Assembly: GCF_000299575.1 (NCBI RefSeq)
Contig: NZ_AMGO01000007.1
Location: 62,001-126,000, forward strand
Length of the DNA stretch: 64,000 nucleotides
Source: Oceaniovalibus guishaninsula JLT2003
Lineage (GTDB): Bacteria > Pseudomonadota > Alphaproteobacteria > Rhodobacterales > Rhodobacteraceae
Direction of reading: 5' to 3'
Shown here: in pieces, positions 18,014 through 28,642 of the stretch
Layout: every line of letters starts with the position of its first letter
Numbering within the stretch: the stretch's first letter is position 1
The notes under the pieces: model-generated
Database searches by the model: none
What the model was told of the DNA's origin: nothing
The model's input: the letters and a program-made list of their open reading frames with translations, nothing else
Position numbers and translations under genes: made by a program

Positions 18014-19489
18014 ATGCGACCGATGCCGCTGACACGACGCACGATGCTGGCCGGCCTTCTTGCGGGCGCGGCCGGGCGCGCCTGGGCCGAAGCGCCCGAG
18101 ACCGCGTTCAGGCCCCGTCCGCGCGCGCCCGACTTCTTCCGCCGTGCCATTCCGACCGCCGACGCGCTGATCGCGCGGGCGGGTCTGGGCGGCAAGGTCA
18201 GCTTCGTTCTGGCCGATGCGCGCAGCGGCGCCGTGCTGGAACAGCGCGCGCCGCTTCTGCCGCTGCCGCCCGCCAGCACCGCCAAGGCGCTGACGGCGCT
18301 TTACGCCCGCGACGCGCTGGGGCCGGATCGCCGCTTCACCACCCGTCTTGTGGCGACAGGGCCCATCGTGAACGGGCGGATCGACGGCGACCTGATCCTT
18401 GCCGGCGGCGGCGATCCGCATCTGGACACCGACGCGCTGGCCGGCATGGCGGCGGCGCTGAAGGCGCTGGGCGTCACCGCCATCGGCGGCGCGTTGCAGA
18501 CCTGGGCCGGCGCACTGCCGGGGATCGAGCGGATCGACGACCGCCAGCCGCAGCAGGTCGGCTATAACCCGGCGCTGGGCGGCCTGAACCTGAACTTCAA
18601 CCGCGTGCATTTCGAATGGAAGCGCGACGGCACCGATTACGCCGTCGCGATGGATGCCCGGTCGGGCCGCCTGCGCCCCGCCATCGACATGGCCCGGATG
18701 CAGGTGATCGACCGGCGCCTGCCCGTCTATACCTATGCATCGAAGGACGGGCGCGACGATTGGACGGTGGCGCGCGCGGCTTTGGGGGCGGGGGGGTCGC
18801 GCTGGCTGCCGGTGCGCCGTCCCGACCTTTACGCAGGCCAGGCGCTGCTGGCGATCCTGCGCGGACAGGGCATCGCCTGCGACGGTCCCGTAGGCCGGCG
18901 CGACACGCTGCCGCCGGGCGATGTCCTTGTCGCGCATGACAGCCCTCCGCTGGACGCGATCCTGCGCGACCTTCTGAAATACAGCACGAACGTCACGGCC
19001 GAACTGGTCGGCCTGACCGCCACCCGCGAACGCGGCTGGCAGGCGGACGGGCTTGCCGCATCCGCCGCGCGCATGAACGACTGGCTGCAATCCGATCTCG
19101 GCCTGCGCCGCCCGATGCTGGAGGATCATTCGGGGCTTGGCGACGACAGCCGCATCAGCGCCCGCGACCTGACCCGCGCGATGGTGGCCGCTGGGTGGGA
19201 CGGACCGCTGCGGGGGCTGATGAAGCCGTTTTCCATCGACGAAGCGCCCGCGCTGCATATCCGCGCCAAGACCGGATCGCTGAACTTCGTCAGCACCCTG
19301 ACAGGCTATCTCTCGGCCCCTGACGCGCCCGACATGGCCTTCGCGATCTTCTGCGCCGACCTGCCGCGCCGCGATGCGCTGGACATGGCCGACCGCGAAC
19401 GTCCGCCGGGCGGCATTGACTGGGCGCGGCGGGCGCGGGGCCTGCAACGCGCGCTTCTGACCCGCTGGGGTGCCTGGTATGCCGTCTAG
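18014..19489 (+). CDS. dacB: D-alanyl-D-alanine carboxypeptidase/endopeptidase (PBP4 type)
   Basis: A 491-residue serine peptidase of family S13 that trims D-Ala from peptidoglycan stem peptides or cuts crosslinks in the periplasm. The N-terminus (LTRRTMLAGLLAGAAGRAWA) looks like a twin-arginine signal. Active-site motifs are SxxK in PPASTAKALTALY (about residue 88), SxN in LKYSTNVTAELVG and KTG in RAKTGSLNFVSTLTGYL. The PBP4 insertion domain lies between the first two. Starts at 18014 or 18023 are both possible. Its last four bases overlap the convergent small gene. Confidence 0.93.
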   Translation: MRPMPLTRRTMLAGLLAGAAGRAWAEAPETAFRPRPRAPDFFRRAIPTADALIARAGLGGKVSFVLADARSGAVLEQRAPLLPLPPASTAKALTALYARDALGPDRRFTTRLVATGPIVNGRIDGDLILAGGGDPHLDTDALAGMAAALKALGVTAIGGALQTWAGALPGIERIDDRQPQQVGYNPALGGLNLNFNRVHFEWKRDGTDYAVAMDARSGRLRPAIDMARMQVIDRRLPVYTYASKDGRDDWTVARAALGAGGSRWLPVRRPDLYAGQALLAILRGQGIACDGPVGRRDTLPPGDVLVAHDSPPLDAILRDLLKYSTNVTAELVGLTATRERGWQADGLAASAARMNDWLQSDLGLRRPMLEDHSGLGDDSRISARDLTRAMVAAGWDGPLRGLMKPFSIDEAPALHIRAKTGSLNFVSTLTGYLSAPDAPDMAFAIFCADLPRRDALDMADRERPPGGIDWARRARGLQRALLTRWGAWYAV

Positions 19490-19671
19490 ATGCGCGTGTT
19501 GCCCGCGCGCGGCCCCGCGATCAGCCAGATGACGAAGCCCAGAACCGGCAGCACCAGAACAAGGATCGACCAAAGCACCTTGGCCAGCGTCGAGGCGCCG
19601 CTGGTGATGATGCTGTAAAGGGCATAGACATCCGCGATCAGGACGATGATGCCGAAAAAACCGTATTCCAT
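19486..19671 (-). CDS. PLDc_N domain small membrane protein
   Basis: A 61-residue protein with two membrane helices (FFGIIVLIADVYALYSII and LAKVLWSILVLVLPVLGFVIWLI). The second helix with its P-x-L-G-F-x-I-W pattern is the mark of the phospholipase D N-terminal-like (PLDc_N, DUF4131-sized) domain that also occurs alone as a small protein. Function unknown. The ATG at 19671 gives the normal family length; nine upstream in-frame codons exist. Confidence 0.75.
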   Translation of the reverse strand: MEYGFFGIIVLIADVYALYSIITSGASTLAKVLWSILVLVLPVLGFVIWLIAGPRAGNTRI

Positions 19672-19749
19672 GCGGGGCGCTTTCCGTTCCTGTTGCAAGG
19701 CGTTGCCGGTCGAACGCGCCAGCGCGTCAATGGTTCGCGCCGCGTTCCC

Positions 19750-20172
19750 CTACAGCGTCAGGTGCCGCGCCCGCGCACCCCATTCGATCGCCGCCGCATG
19801 CAGGCGCGGCAGGTTCAGCTCATAGCGGATTTCTTCCAGCAGGCGCAGCTCGCCCTCGCCCAGCTTGCCGTCGGCCGCGCCCACGTCGCAGGCCAGCGCA
19901 TAGGCCGTCTCGAACAGGTGCGGCGGCAGGTTCTCGCGGATCAGCGCGAACAGGGCGTCCAGCCCGTCCTCCTCGGCGAACAGCTCGAACACCTTCTCGG
20001 CCGTCGCGCGCGTCCGGCCCTGATCGTAATTGGCGAAGACCGGCAGGTGGTTGACGATCCGCTCGATCGTGACCAGTTCGCTGGTGCGGATCCGTTCGTC
20101 CGAGGCCGAGACGGCGATCATCACCGCCACCAGGCAATCCTGCGCCGTCATCGGGGCGGTGGTATCGGTCAC
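19750..20172 (-). CDS. TerB family tellurite resistance-like protein
   Basis: A 140-residue all-helical protein with the TerB pattern: an N-terminal [20 protein letters not shown], where the acidic DE and later D residues of the repeat are metal-binding candidates, and the mirrored [19 protein letters not shown] before [13 protein letters not shown]. The role in most alphaproteobacteria is unknown; tellurite resistance itself is not implied. I chose GTG at 20172 because AAGGAA lies about six bases before it. The frame continues open upstream into the divergent lysS gene, and ATG at 20148 is an alternative. Confidence 0.75.
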   Translation of the reverse strand: MTDTTAPMTAQDCLVAVMIAVSASDERIRTSELVTIERIVNHLPVFANYDQGRTRATAEKVFELFAEEDGLDALFALIRENLPPHLFETAYALACDVGAADGKLGEGELRLLEEIRYELNLPRLHAAAIEWGARARHLTL

Positions 20173-20263
20173 GTTTTTTCCTTCCGGCTTGTCGCCGTTC
20201 AGATTATTGACGCATCCCGACTGCCGCAATAGGCAGGCGGGGCTTTCCGCGAAAGGACCGACC

Positions 20264-21853
20264 ATGACCGATCTGCGCGACGCCGCCGCGACATCGAAGG
20301 CCTGGCCGTTCGAGGAAGCGCGCAAGCTTCTACGCCGGTTCGACAAGGCCCCGCCCGAAAAGGGCCATGTCCTGTTCGAAACGGGATACGGACCCTCGGG
20401 GCTGCCGCATCTGGGCACCTTCGGCGAGGTGGCGCGCACGACGATGATCCGTCGCGCGTTCGAAATTCTGACGGACACTCCTACGCGACTCATATGCTTT
20501 TCCGACGATCTTGACGGGATGCGCAAGATACCCGGCAACGTCCCCGACCCCGATGCGCTGCGCCCCTATCTGCAACGTCCGCTGACCTCGGTTCCCGATC
20601 CGTTCGGCACGCATGACAGCTTCGGCGCGCATATGAACGGACGCCTGAAGGCGTTTCTCGATGCGTTCGGATTCGAATTCGAATTCATCAGCGCCACCGA
20701 ATTCTATCGCTCCGGCGGAATGGACGATGTGCTTTTGCGCGCCGCCGAACGCTATGACGACATCATGGCCGTCATGCTTCCGTCGCTGCGCGAGGAACGG
20801 CGCGAAACCTATTCGTGTTTCCTGCCCATTTCGCCCAGCACGGGGCGGGTGCTTTATGTCCCGATGAAGGACGTGCGGGCCGACGGCACCGTCACTTTCG
20901 CCGACGAGGACGGCCGCGACGTGACGCTGCCGGTCACCGGAGGCAACGTCAAGTTTCAATGGAAACCCGATTTCGGTGCCCGATGGGCCGCGTTGGGTGT
21001 CGATTTTGAAATGTATGGCAAGGATCACGCCGCCAACACGCCGATCTATGACAGCATCTGCCGCATTCTCGGCGGCCGCGCGCCCGAGCATTTCGTCTAC
21101 GAACTGTTTCTCGACGCCGAGGGCCGGAAGATTTCCAAGACGTCCGGTAACGGTCTGACCATCGACGAATGGCTGACCTATGCCTCGACCGAAAGCCTGG
21201 CCTATTTCATGTTCCAGAAACCGAAGACGGCCAAGCGGATGCATTTCGACGTGATCCCGAAAATGGTGGACGAATACCACCAGCAATTGCGCGCTTATGC
21301 CGATCAGGACACCGCGGCGCGTCTGGCCAATCCGGTCTTTCATATTCACGGCGATAACGTCCCGGCATCCGACATGGTCGTGCCCTTCGCGATGCTTCTC
21401 AACCTCGCCTCCGTCTCGGGGGCCGAGGATCCCGAAACGCTCTGGGGTTTCATCCGCCGCTACGCCCCCGACGCCACACCGACCACCCATCCGGGAATGA
21501 AAGCGGCCGTGAATCACGCGCTCAATTACTACCGCGATTTCGTGAAACCCACCCGCCGTTTCCGTCAGCCCGCCCCGCGCGAAGCCGCGGCCCTGCGCGA
21601 CCTGTCGGACCGGCTGTCCGCGTGGACGGGCGCCGCCGATCCCGATGCGCTGCAATCCGAAGTCTTCGCCGTCGGCAAGGCGCACGGGTTCGAGCCGCTG
21701 CGCGACTGGTTTACCGCGCTTTACGAGGTGCTTCTGGGCGCAAGCCAAGGGCCCCGCTTCGGCGGGTTCATCGCGCTTTACGGGCTGGACGAAACCCGCA
21801 CGCTGATCGACGACGCGCTTGCGGGACGGCTGGTGGCGGGTGCGGCGGCATAG
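20264..21853 (+). CDS. lysS: Lysine--tRNA ligase, class I (LysRS1)
   Basis: A 529-residue aminoacyl-tRNA synthetase of class I, not the class II form found in most bacteria. The HIGH-equivalent is in [19 protein letters not shown] (about residues 40-58) and the KMSKS-equivalent in [17 protein letters not shown] (about 286-302). Between them lies the Rossmann catalytic core with [14 protein letters not shown]. The C-terminal helical anticodon-binding region is normal in length. It charges tRNA-Lys in the cytoplasm. Class I LysRS is typical of archaea, spirochaetes and many alphaproteobacteria. The ATG at 20264 has AAAGGA eight bases upstream. Confidence 0.95.
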   Translation: MTDLRDAAATSKAWPFEEARKLLRRFDKAPPEKGHVLFETGYGPSGLPHLGTFGEVARTTMIRRAFEILTDTPTRLICFSDDLDGMRKIPGNVPDPDALRPYLQRPLTSVPDPFGTHDSFGAHMNGRLKAFLDAFGFEFEFISATEFYRSGGMDDVLLRAAERYDDIMAVMLPSLREERRETYSCFLPISPSTGRVLYVPMKDVRADGTVTFADEDGRDVTLPVTGGNVKFQWKPDFGARWAALGVDFEMYGKDHAANTPIYDSICRILGGRAPEHFVYELFLDAEGRKISKTSGNGLTIDEWLTYASTESLAYFMFQKPKTAKRMHFDVIPKMVDEYHQQLRAYADQDTAARLANPVFHIHGDNVPASDMVVPFAMLLNLASVSGAEDPETLWGFIRRYAPDATPTTHPGMKAAVNHALNYYRDFVKPTRRFRQPAPREAAALRDLSDRLSAWTGAADPDALQSEVFAVGKAHGFEPLRDWFTALYEVLLGASQGPRFGGFIALYGLDETRTLIDDALAGRLVAGAAA

Positions 21854-21912
21854 CGTTTGACACACGGCCCAGCAGGTGCAGTCTGGATCCAGACCGTGCC
21901 GGAGGGTTGGCG

Positions 21913-22320
21913 ATGATCCGACTGTTGCTTGCAGGGGTGCTGGCCCTTGGGCTGAGCGCTGCGACCGCGCAGGAGACGCGCGACGGATCCATCGAACGGG
22001 TTATCACGGACCAGATCGCGGCGTTTCAGGCAGACGATTTCGACACCGCTTTCACCTTCGCGTCGCCCGGCATTCGCCGCCTGTTCGGCAGCGCCGACCG
22101 CTTCGGGCGGATGGTGCGGCAGCATTATCCGATGGTGCACCGGCCGGGCGCGGTCCGGTTCCTCGACCAGCGCGAGGCAGGCAAGATCAGGCGGCAGCGG
22201 GTGCTGATCCGCGACGGCGCGGGGGCGTTTCATACGCTGTTTTACGACATGATCGACACGCCCGGCGGCTGGCAGATCGACGGGGTGCAGATTCTGTCTG
22301 AACCGCAGGTCGGGGCCTGA
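21913..22320 (+). CDS. DUF4864 domain-containing secreted protein
   Basis: A 135-residue protein with a signal peptide (MIRLLLAGVLALGLSAATAQ). A single domain follows, beginning with IERVITDQIAAFQADDFDTAFTFASPGIRRLFGSADRFGRM and ending FYDMIDTPGGWQIDGVQIL, which is characteristic of DUF4864 and resembles the NTF2-like fold. It is probably periplasmic; function is unknown. A good ribosome binding site, GGAGGG, precedes the ATG. It is convergent with the next gene, four bases apart. Confidence 0.8.
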   Translation: MIRLLLAGVLALGLSAATAQETRDGSIERVITDQIAAFQADDFDTAFTFASPGIRRLFGSADRFGRMVRQHYPMVHRPGAVRFLDQREAGKIRRQRVLIRDGAGAFHTLFYDMIDTPGGWQIDGVQILSEPQVGA

Positions 22321-22324
22321 CGGA

Positions 22325-22984
22325 TCAGAATTCGATCCAGACGCCACCCTTTACCCCATAGTAGTCCGGCCTCGCCGGATCGTAGAGCAGGCCGATCTCG
22401 GTCTTGACCGGCCCCCAGAGCCGCCGGACATAGGACGGGGCCAATGTGACCGTGTGGTTATATTCGTCCATCCACGTCTGAACCTGAAAGATCAGGTGGC
22501 TGTTCTCGGTCGGGTTGAACCCTACGGTCAGGTCCAGATTGCCCCATATCCGGCCTTCCGCCGCGATGCTGGCCCGCACTTCCGCCCCGATCCAGCCCGA
22601 CCCCAGCCAGCCGTCGAAACCGCGACCGTAAAGCAGCGCGGGTTGGATGATCGCGACCGACGCCTCGCCGGGCTGGCGGACGTTGCCGAACCCCACCTGC
22701 GCGGCGAACACGTCGCGCCGATCGGTCCGTCCCAGAGGAATGCGTGCGAAAGCGACGGTTTCCGATGCGACCTGATCGCTGCGGTCCAGCTTGGCCCCGA
22801 TTGTCAGACGCGGCGTCAGCCCATATTCGGCATAGGCGGATGTCAGATCGCCGAGTATGCCATAGGAAGACAATGCATAGGTTCGGCTGGCCGATACGAA
22901 GACGCCCCGATGATCGCGCGGCCAGGCACCCGCCTGCGCCATGGCCGGCAGGATCAGCAACAGGAACGGGACCAGAAAGCGCAT
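22325..22984 (-). CDS. Secreted beta-rich protein, probable outer-membrane barrel, function unknown
   Basis: A 219-residue protein with a signal peptide (MRFLVPFLLLILPAMAQA). The mature part is rich in alternating, aromatic-ending strands (RVFVSASRTYALSSYG-like start, LIFQVQTWMDEYNHTVTLAPSYVRRL) and ends GVKGGVWIEF with a terminal Phe, as outer-membrane proteins usually do. That layout suggests a small outer-membrane beta-barrel. I do not recognise a named family. The ATG at 22984 lies 49 bases from the start of the divergent small membrane protein gene. Confidence 0.7.
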   Translation of the reverse strand: MRFLVPFLLLILPAMAQAGAWPRDHRGVFVSASRTYALSSYGILGDLTSAYAEYGLTPRLTIGAKLDRSDQVASETVAFARIPLGRTDRRDVFAAQVGFGNVRQPGEASVAIIQPALLYGRGFDGWLGSGWIGAEVRASIAAEGRIWGNLDLTVGFNPTENSHLIFQVQTWMDEYNHTVTLAPSYVRRLWGPVKTEIGLLYDPARPDYYGVKGGVWIEF

Positions 22985-23033
22985 CGCGCTATGTTGGCGC
23001 GACGTGGTTAACGGCAACTTAACGGAGCAGGGA

Positions 23034-23303
23034 ATGGAACAGGTATTCGATGTGATCGGCCAGACGGCGCTGATCGTTCTTGTCATCGTCGGCGCGCTTG
23101 CGGGGGCCATCGCGGGGGCCATCGCCGGACGCCACCGCGCGGCCTATATCATCGCCGGAATCGTCGGTGCCGTGCTGCTGCCCTTCATCCTTGCGGCGCT
23201 GGGTCTCGGCATCGTCGTCGCAGGCAGCCTGCTGGGCATCGCCGTCATCGCCCTGATCGGCGCGGTGGTCCTGCTGGCCGTCGTGCGCGCGCTGTTCAAG
23301 TAA
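23034..23303 (+). CDS. Small hydrophobic membrane protein, function unknown
   Basis: An 89-residue protein that is almost wholly hydrophobic: helix 1 (IGQTALIVLVIVGALAGAIAGAIAG), a basic turn (RHRAAY), helix 2 (IIAGIVGAVLLPFILAALGLGIVV) and helix 3 (LLGIAVIALIGAVVLLAVVRALF). GAxAGxxxG patterns favour tight helix packing and recall the GlsB/YeaQ/YmgE family, but the match is too loose to name. The ribosome binding site GGAGCAGGGA lies right before the ATG. Confidence 0.6.
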   Translation: MEQVFDVIGQTALIVLVIVGALAGAIAGAIAGRHRAAYIIAGIVGAVLLPFILAALGLGIVVAGSLLGIAVIALIGAVVLLAVVRALFK

Positions 23304-23324
23304 CGCGCGCGCAGGCGGCACGCG

Positions 23325-25505
<2,181 letters not shown>

Positions 25506-25632
25506 GGGCGTTTCCTTCGGGGACAGGCCCTCAAGATCGGTCGGATGCGCCGGTGTTTCAAGCGTCCCCGCTTGCACATCGCGACCTTTCCCCGATAGAT
25601 GACGGCAGGTTCGCAACTGCCAAGGTTACGCC

Positions 25633-25944
25633 ATGCCGGCCCGCATCTATCAGCCTGCCAAGACCGCCATGTCGTCGGGAATGGCCCGGACGGGGTCATG
25701 GGTGCTGGAATTCGTGCCCGACACGAAGCGCGGCATCGACCCGTTGATGGGCTGGACCAGCTCGACCGATACGCAGGCGCAGGTGCAGCTTCGGTTCGAC
25801 ACCAAGGAAGCCGCGCTGGATTACGCGCGCGCCAACGGGATAGACGCCATCGTCACCCAGCCGCAGCGCCGGTCGCCGAACGTGCGCCCCGGCGGATATG
25901 GTGAAAACTTCGCGACCAATCGCCGCGGCGCATGGACCCACTAG
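25633..25944 (+). CDS. NADH dehydrogenase complex I accessory subunit, NDUFS4-like (ETC_C1_NDUFA4 family)
   Basis: A 103-residue protein matching the 18-kDa complex I accessory subunit: [25 protein letters not shown], then [36 protein letters not shown] and a C-terminal basic stretch [22 protein letters not shown]. This fold occurs in mitochondria and alphaproteobacteria, where it sits on the peripheral arm near the NADH module. The nuo operon is not in the window, which is usual for this gene. Its last 13 bases overlap the longest possible start of the following kinase. Confidence 0.9.
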   Translation: MPARIYQPAKTAMSSGMARTGSWVLEFVPDTKRGIDPLMGWTSSTDTQAQVQLRFDTKEAALDYARANGIDAIVTQPQRRSPNVRPGGYGENFATNRRGAWTH

Positions 25945-25985
25945 ATTTCACCGGCAGGACGCGGGTCCGCAATCCGGGCGACACG

Positions 25986-27449
25986 ATGGCCGAAGGCGAT
26001 GATCGCATTGAGGATGTGATGAAGGATACCAAGAACGGATTGCCGCAGATCCAGCGCCAGTTCTTCGAGTCCTCGCCTTTCGGCAAGATGGCCGTGACAT
26101 CCGACCTGCGGATCATCGACGCGAACCACAATTATTGCCAGATGGTCCAGCGTTCCCGAGAGGAGCTGATCGGCCGGAAATTGTTCACCGTCTTCCCCGG
26201 TGCGCCCGGCGGTGCTGACGAGGAGACGGGCGCGCGGATCAGGGCCTCGATCGCCAAGGTGTTCGAGACCGGCATCCCCGACGAGCTTCCCGTCCAGAAA
26301 TACGAGATCACCGATCCCGACGGCACATTCCGCGAACGCTACTGGTCCGTAACCCACGCGCCCATTTTTGCCGATCCCGACCGGCGAGACGAACTGATCG
26401 GCGTCTACCAACTGGCCAACGAAGTCACCGCGGCCGAGCTTGTGCGCCGCAGGACCGACGCGCAGGTCCGGGCGGCAGACAGCATTCACGCCAGCCAGTT
26501 CGACTACGATCCCGTGACCGACGATTTCCGCCGCTCGCCCCGCGTGGATGCGATGTTCGGCTATGCGCCGGGCGAGGCGGGACCGAAGGCCGAAGCCTTG
26601 TTCGCCCGGATGGATCCGAACGATCTGCCGACGATCCGCGCGACCATCGACCGGGCGCTTGCGGAAGGGCCCGGAAGCCTTGCACGGTTCGATTACCGGA
26701 TCCTGCTTCCCGACGGCCAGACGCGCTGGGCGACCGCACGGGGCGAGATCGTGCGCGACCCGTCCAGCCAGTCGCTGCACCTTGTCGGCGTGATCCTGGA
26801 CATCACCGACCTCAAGCAGCGCGAGGAGGATCTGCGCGCGGCAGTCGAACAGCGCGACCTGCTGATCGCCGAAGTGAACCACCGGGTGAAGAATTCGCTT
26901 CAGCTTGTGACCAGCATCCTGATGCTGGAATCGCGCGCGGCCACCGACCCCGCGACGCGCAGCGTGCTCATGTCGGCCACCGGGCGCATCCAGGCCATCG
27001 CGACGATCCACGCGACGCTTTATCAGGATAACGATGTTAGCGCCGTCCAGCTCGACACCTATCTGGCCCGCTTCTGTCAGCATCTGGAACGATCCGTCGC
27101 GTCGTCCGAACGCCGGATTGCCGTCCATCTGCGCGCCGAACCGATCCGACTGGCGACCGACCGCGCGATCACCCTGTCGCTCCTGGTGAACGAACTGGTG
27201 ACGAACGCCTTCAAGCACGCCTTCCACGGTCGAGACCAGGGCGCCGTTCACGTCACCCTCAGCAAGACCGGGCAGGATGTCGTTCTCGAGGTGCGCGATG
27301 ACGGCAACGGCCCGGCCGAAGACCCGAAGGACGGCGAAGGCGGTCTGGGCACGCGGCTGATCAGCGGCGGCGTGGCGCAGTTGGGCGGAAGGTTGGAACA
27401 GACACGGTCGCCGGACGGTTGGACGACACGTATCCACTTCGACGCCTGA
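25986..27449 (+). CDS. PAS-domain sensor histidine kinase, HisKA_2 type
   Basis: About 487 residues. Two PAS domains come first (roughly residues 10-140, with FFESSPFGKMAVTSDLRIID, and 150-280, PAS_3-like, ending LVGVILDITDLKQREEDL). Next is a HisKA_2 dimerisation domain with the phosphorylated His in LIAEVNHRVKNSLQLVTSIL, and a HATPase_c domain with N box LLVNELVTNAFKHAF, G1 box VRDDGNG and GGLGTRLISGG. No signal peptide or membrane helix is seen, so it is a cytoplasmic sensor. The start is uncertain: ATG at 25932 overlaps the previous gene, 25986 is a compromise, and 26019 has GAGG five bases upstream. It forms a pair with the response regulator 15 bases downstream. Confidence 0.88.
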   Translation: MAEGDDRIEDVMKDTKNGLPQIQRQFFESSPFGKMAVTSDLRIIDANHNYCQMVQRSREELIGRKLFTVFPGAPGGADEETGARIRASIAKVFETGIPDELPVQKYEITDPDGTFRERYWSVTHAPIFADPDRRDELIGVYQLANEVTAAELVRRRTDAQVRAADSIHASQFDYDPVTDDFRRSPRVDAMFGYAPGEAGPKAEALFARMDPNDLPTIRATIDRALAEGPGSLARFDYRILLPDGQTRWATARGEIVRDPSSQSLHLVGVILDITDLKQREEDLRAAVEQRDLLIAEVNHRVKNSLQLVTSILMLESRAATDPATRSVLMSATGRIQAIATIHATLYQDNDVSAVQLDTYLARFCQHLERSVASSERRIAVHLRAEPIRLATDRAITLSLLVNELVTNAFKHAFHGRDQGAVHVTLSKTGQDVVLEVRDDGNGPAEDPKDGEGGLGTRLISGGVAQLGGRLEQTRSPDGWTTRIHFDA

Positions 27450-27464
27450 ATTTGAGTGAGTCAG

Positions 27465-27842
27465 ATGCCCGACCGCACGCTGCGCATCCTGATCGTCGAG
27501 GACGAAGCCCTGATCGCGCTGGATCTCGAATGGCAGATGCGCGACGAAGGCTACGAGGTCGTCGGTATCGCCGCGACCGAAGCGCAGGCCGTGGAACTGG
27601 CCCGCGCCAAGGCGCCCGACCTTGCACTGATGGACCTGCATCTTGCGCGCAACGGCTGCGGGCTGAAGGCGGCGCGTCAATTGCGATGCGATCCCGGCAT
27701 TCCCTGTATCATCATCTCGGCCAGTCTGGCCGAGGTGGCGGACAGCGACATCACCGCCATCCGGCCGCTCGCGATGTTGTCAAAACCGATCATTCCCAGC
27801 GAATTGCTGGATGCGGTGTCCAAGGTCGGGTCCGTCGCCTGA
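27465..27842 (+). CDS. Single-domain response regulator
   Basis: A 125-residue receiver domain with no output domain. It has the acidic pair in ILIVEDEALIALDLEWQM (E12, D13), the phospho-acceptor D57 in PDLALMDLHLARNG, the signalling Ser/Thr position as Ser in CIIISASLAEV, and the conserved Lys in LSKPIIPSEL. It should receive phosphate from the adjacent HisKA_2 kinase and act by binding a partner protein. ATG at 27465 is preferred over GTG at 27456 because GAG runs precede it. A terminator-like hairpin follows. Confidence 0.85.
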   Translation: MPDRTLRILIVEDEALIALDLEWQMRDEGYEVVGIAATEAQAVELARAKAPDLALMDLHLARNGCGLKAARQLRCDPGIPCIIISASLAEVADSDITAIRPLAMLSKPIIPSELLDAVSKVGSVA

Positions 27843-27848
27843 CGGTCG

Positions 27849-27875
27849 GGGGCGGCCGGTCGTTAGCCGCCCCTT
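27849..27875. terminator. Bidirectional terminator between response regulator and sodC
   Basis: GGGGCGGC pairs perfectly with GCCGCCCC around a 9-base loop, followed by CTTG on the plus strand. It sits in the 39-base gap between two convergent genes. The T tract is short, so efficiency is uncertain. Confidence 0.6.
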
Positions 27876-27881
27876 GCCGGG

Positions 27882-28409
27882 TCACGCCGGCTGGAACACA
27901 CCGCATGCGATTCGGTCGCCCGAATCCCCTGCAGGCTGGGACAGATAATCGTCGGCCCCCGAATGCACGATGAATGCCGATCCGTCCGCGTCGAACACCA
28001 TCTCGTCTATGTCCAGCCCGCCTGCGAAGATCTCGGCGTTGATGGCGCCCGGTTCGTCCACAATGGCATTGGGCAGGTCGCCGGGATGCGGGCCGCCCGC
28101 GACGAAGACTCCGTGTTCCTTGTCGCCCGCGATATGGCCGCCCGCCGATGTGAAGTCGGCCGCGCTGCAATCGCCCGTCTCGTGCAGGTGGATGCCGTGC
28201 GATCCTTCGGGCAGGTCCGTGACGGCGACGATAACCAGCGGCACGCCCGATTCGGTGCGGTTGATCGTGACGGTGCCGATGGCCTGGCCGTCGCGGTCGA
28301 CGATTTCGGCACGGGCCGCGGTGGCAAAGCCGTTATCCAGATTTTGTGCGGCGGCCGGAACGGCTGCGGCAAGCGTGCCGGCGATGAGGAAGGGGATGGA
28401 ATGGCGCAT
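27882..28409 (-). CDS. sodC: Superoxide dismutase [Cu-Zn], periplasmic
   Basis: A 175-residue protein with a signal peptide (MRHSIPFLIAGTLAAAVPAAAQ) and a Cu/Zn-SOD beta-barrel. The copper/zinc ligands lie in HGIHLHETGDCSAADFTSAGGH; GGPHPGDLPN provides a further zinc His; the late copper His is in FIVHSGADDY; and the C-terminal Cys in RIACGVFQPA pairs with the earlier Cys. It would dismutate superoxide in the periplasm. It is convergent with the response regulator gene, and its start faces the tRNA-Arg promoter region. Confidence 0.9.
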   Translation of the reverse strand: MRHSIPFLIAGTLAAAVPAAAQNLDNGFATAARAEIVDRDGQAIGTVTINRTESGVPLVIVAVTDLPEGSHGIHLHETGDCSAADFTSAGGHIAGDKEHGVFVAGGPHPGDLPNAIVDEPGAINAEIFAGGLDIDEMVFDADGSAFIVHSGADDYLSQPAGDSGDRIACGVFQPA

Positions 28410-28482
28410 GGCATTTCTCCGGGTTTGTGCGGTCGGCCAACGGGCCATCCGGTCCGCGGTTCCGCGCGGGCGCGGCCGGTCG

Positions 28483-28510
28483 TTGAGGTCGGACGCCGAC
28501 ATTGCTAGAA
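28483..28510 (+). promoter_or_regulatory. Candidate promoter of tRNA-Arg
   Basis: TTGAGG (28483-28488) and CTAGAA (28505-28510) are separated by 16 bases and end about 30 bases before the tRNA. The match to the -10 consensus is moderate. No other promoter-like pair is nearer the tRNA. Confidence 0.35.
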
Positions 28511-28541
28511 GGGCCTGCATCGCAGGGCCACGGCCCAGTTC

Positions 28542-28618
28542 GGCCCCGTAGCTCAACCGGATAGAGCACTCGCCTTCTAAGCGAATGGTTGCAGGTTCGA
28601 GTCCTGCCGGGGTCGCCA
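28542..28618 (+). tRNA. tRNA-Arg (anticodon TCT)
   Basis: A 77-base cloverleaf including an encoded CCA end. The acceptor arm is GGCCCCG/CGGGGTC (one G-T pair), the D arm begins GCTC...GAGC, the anticodon loop is CTTCTAA giving anticodon TCT (reads AGA/AGG), and the T arm is GCAGG-TTCGAGT-CCTGC. The discriminator base is G. The first pair of the anticodon stem is a C-A mismatch; the other four pair. AGA/AGG are rare codons in this GC-rich genome. Confidence 0.95.
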
Positions 28619-28642
28619 TGAACAACGTCGAACGGACGATGG

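Noticed and set aside
21884-21897. Palindrome GTCTGGATCCAGAC before the DUF4864 gene as a regulator site
   Set aside because: A single perfect 14-base palindrome without a second copy or known consensus. It may be coincidental.
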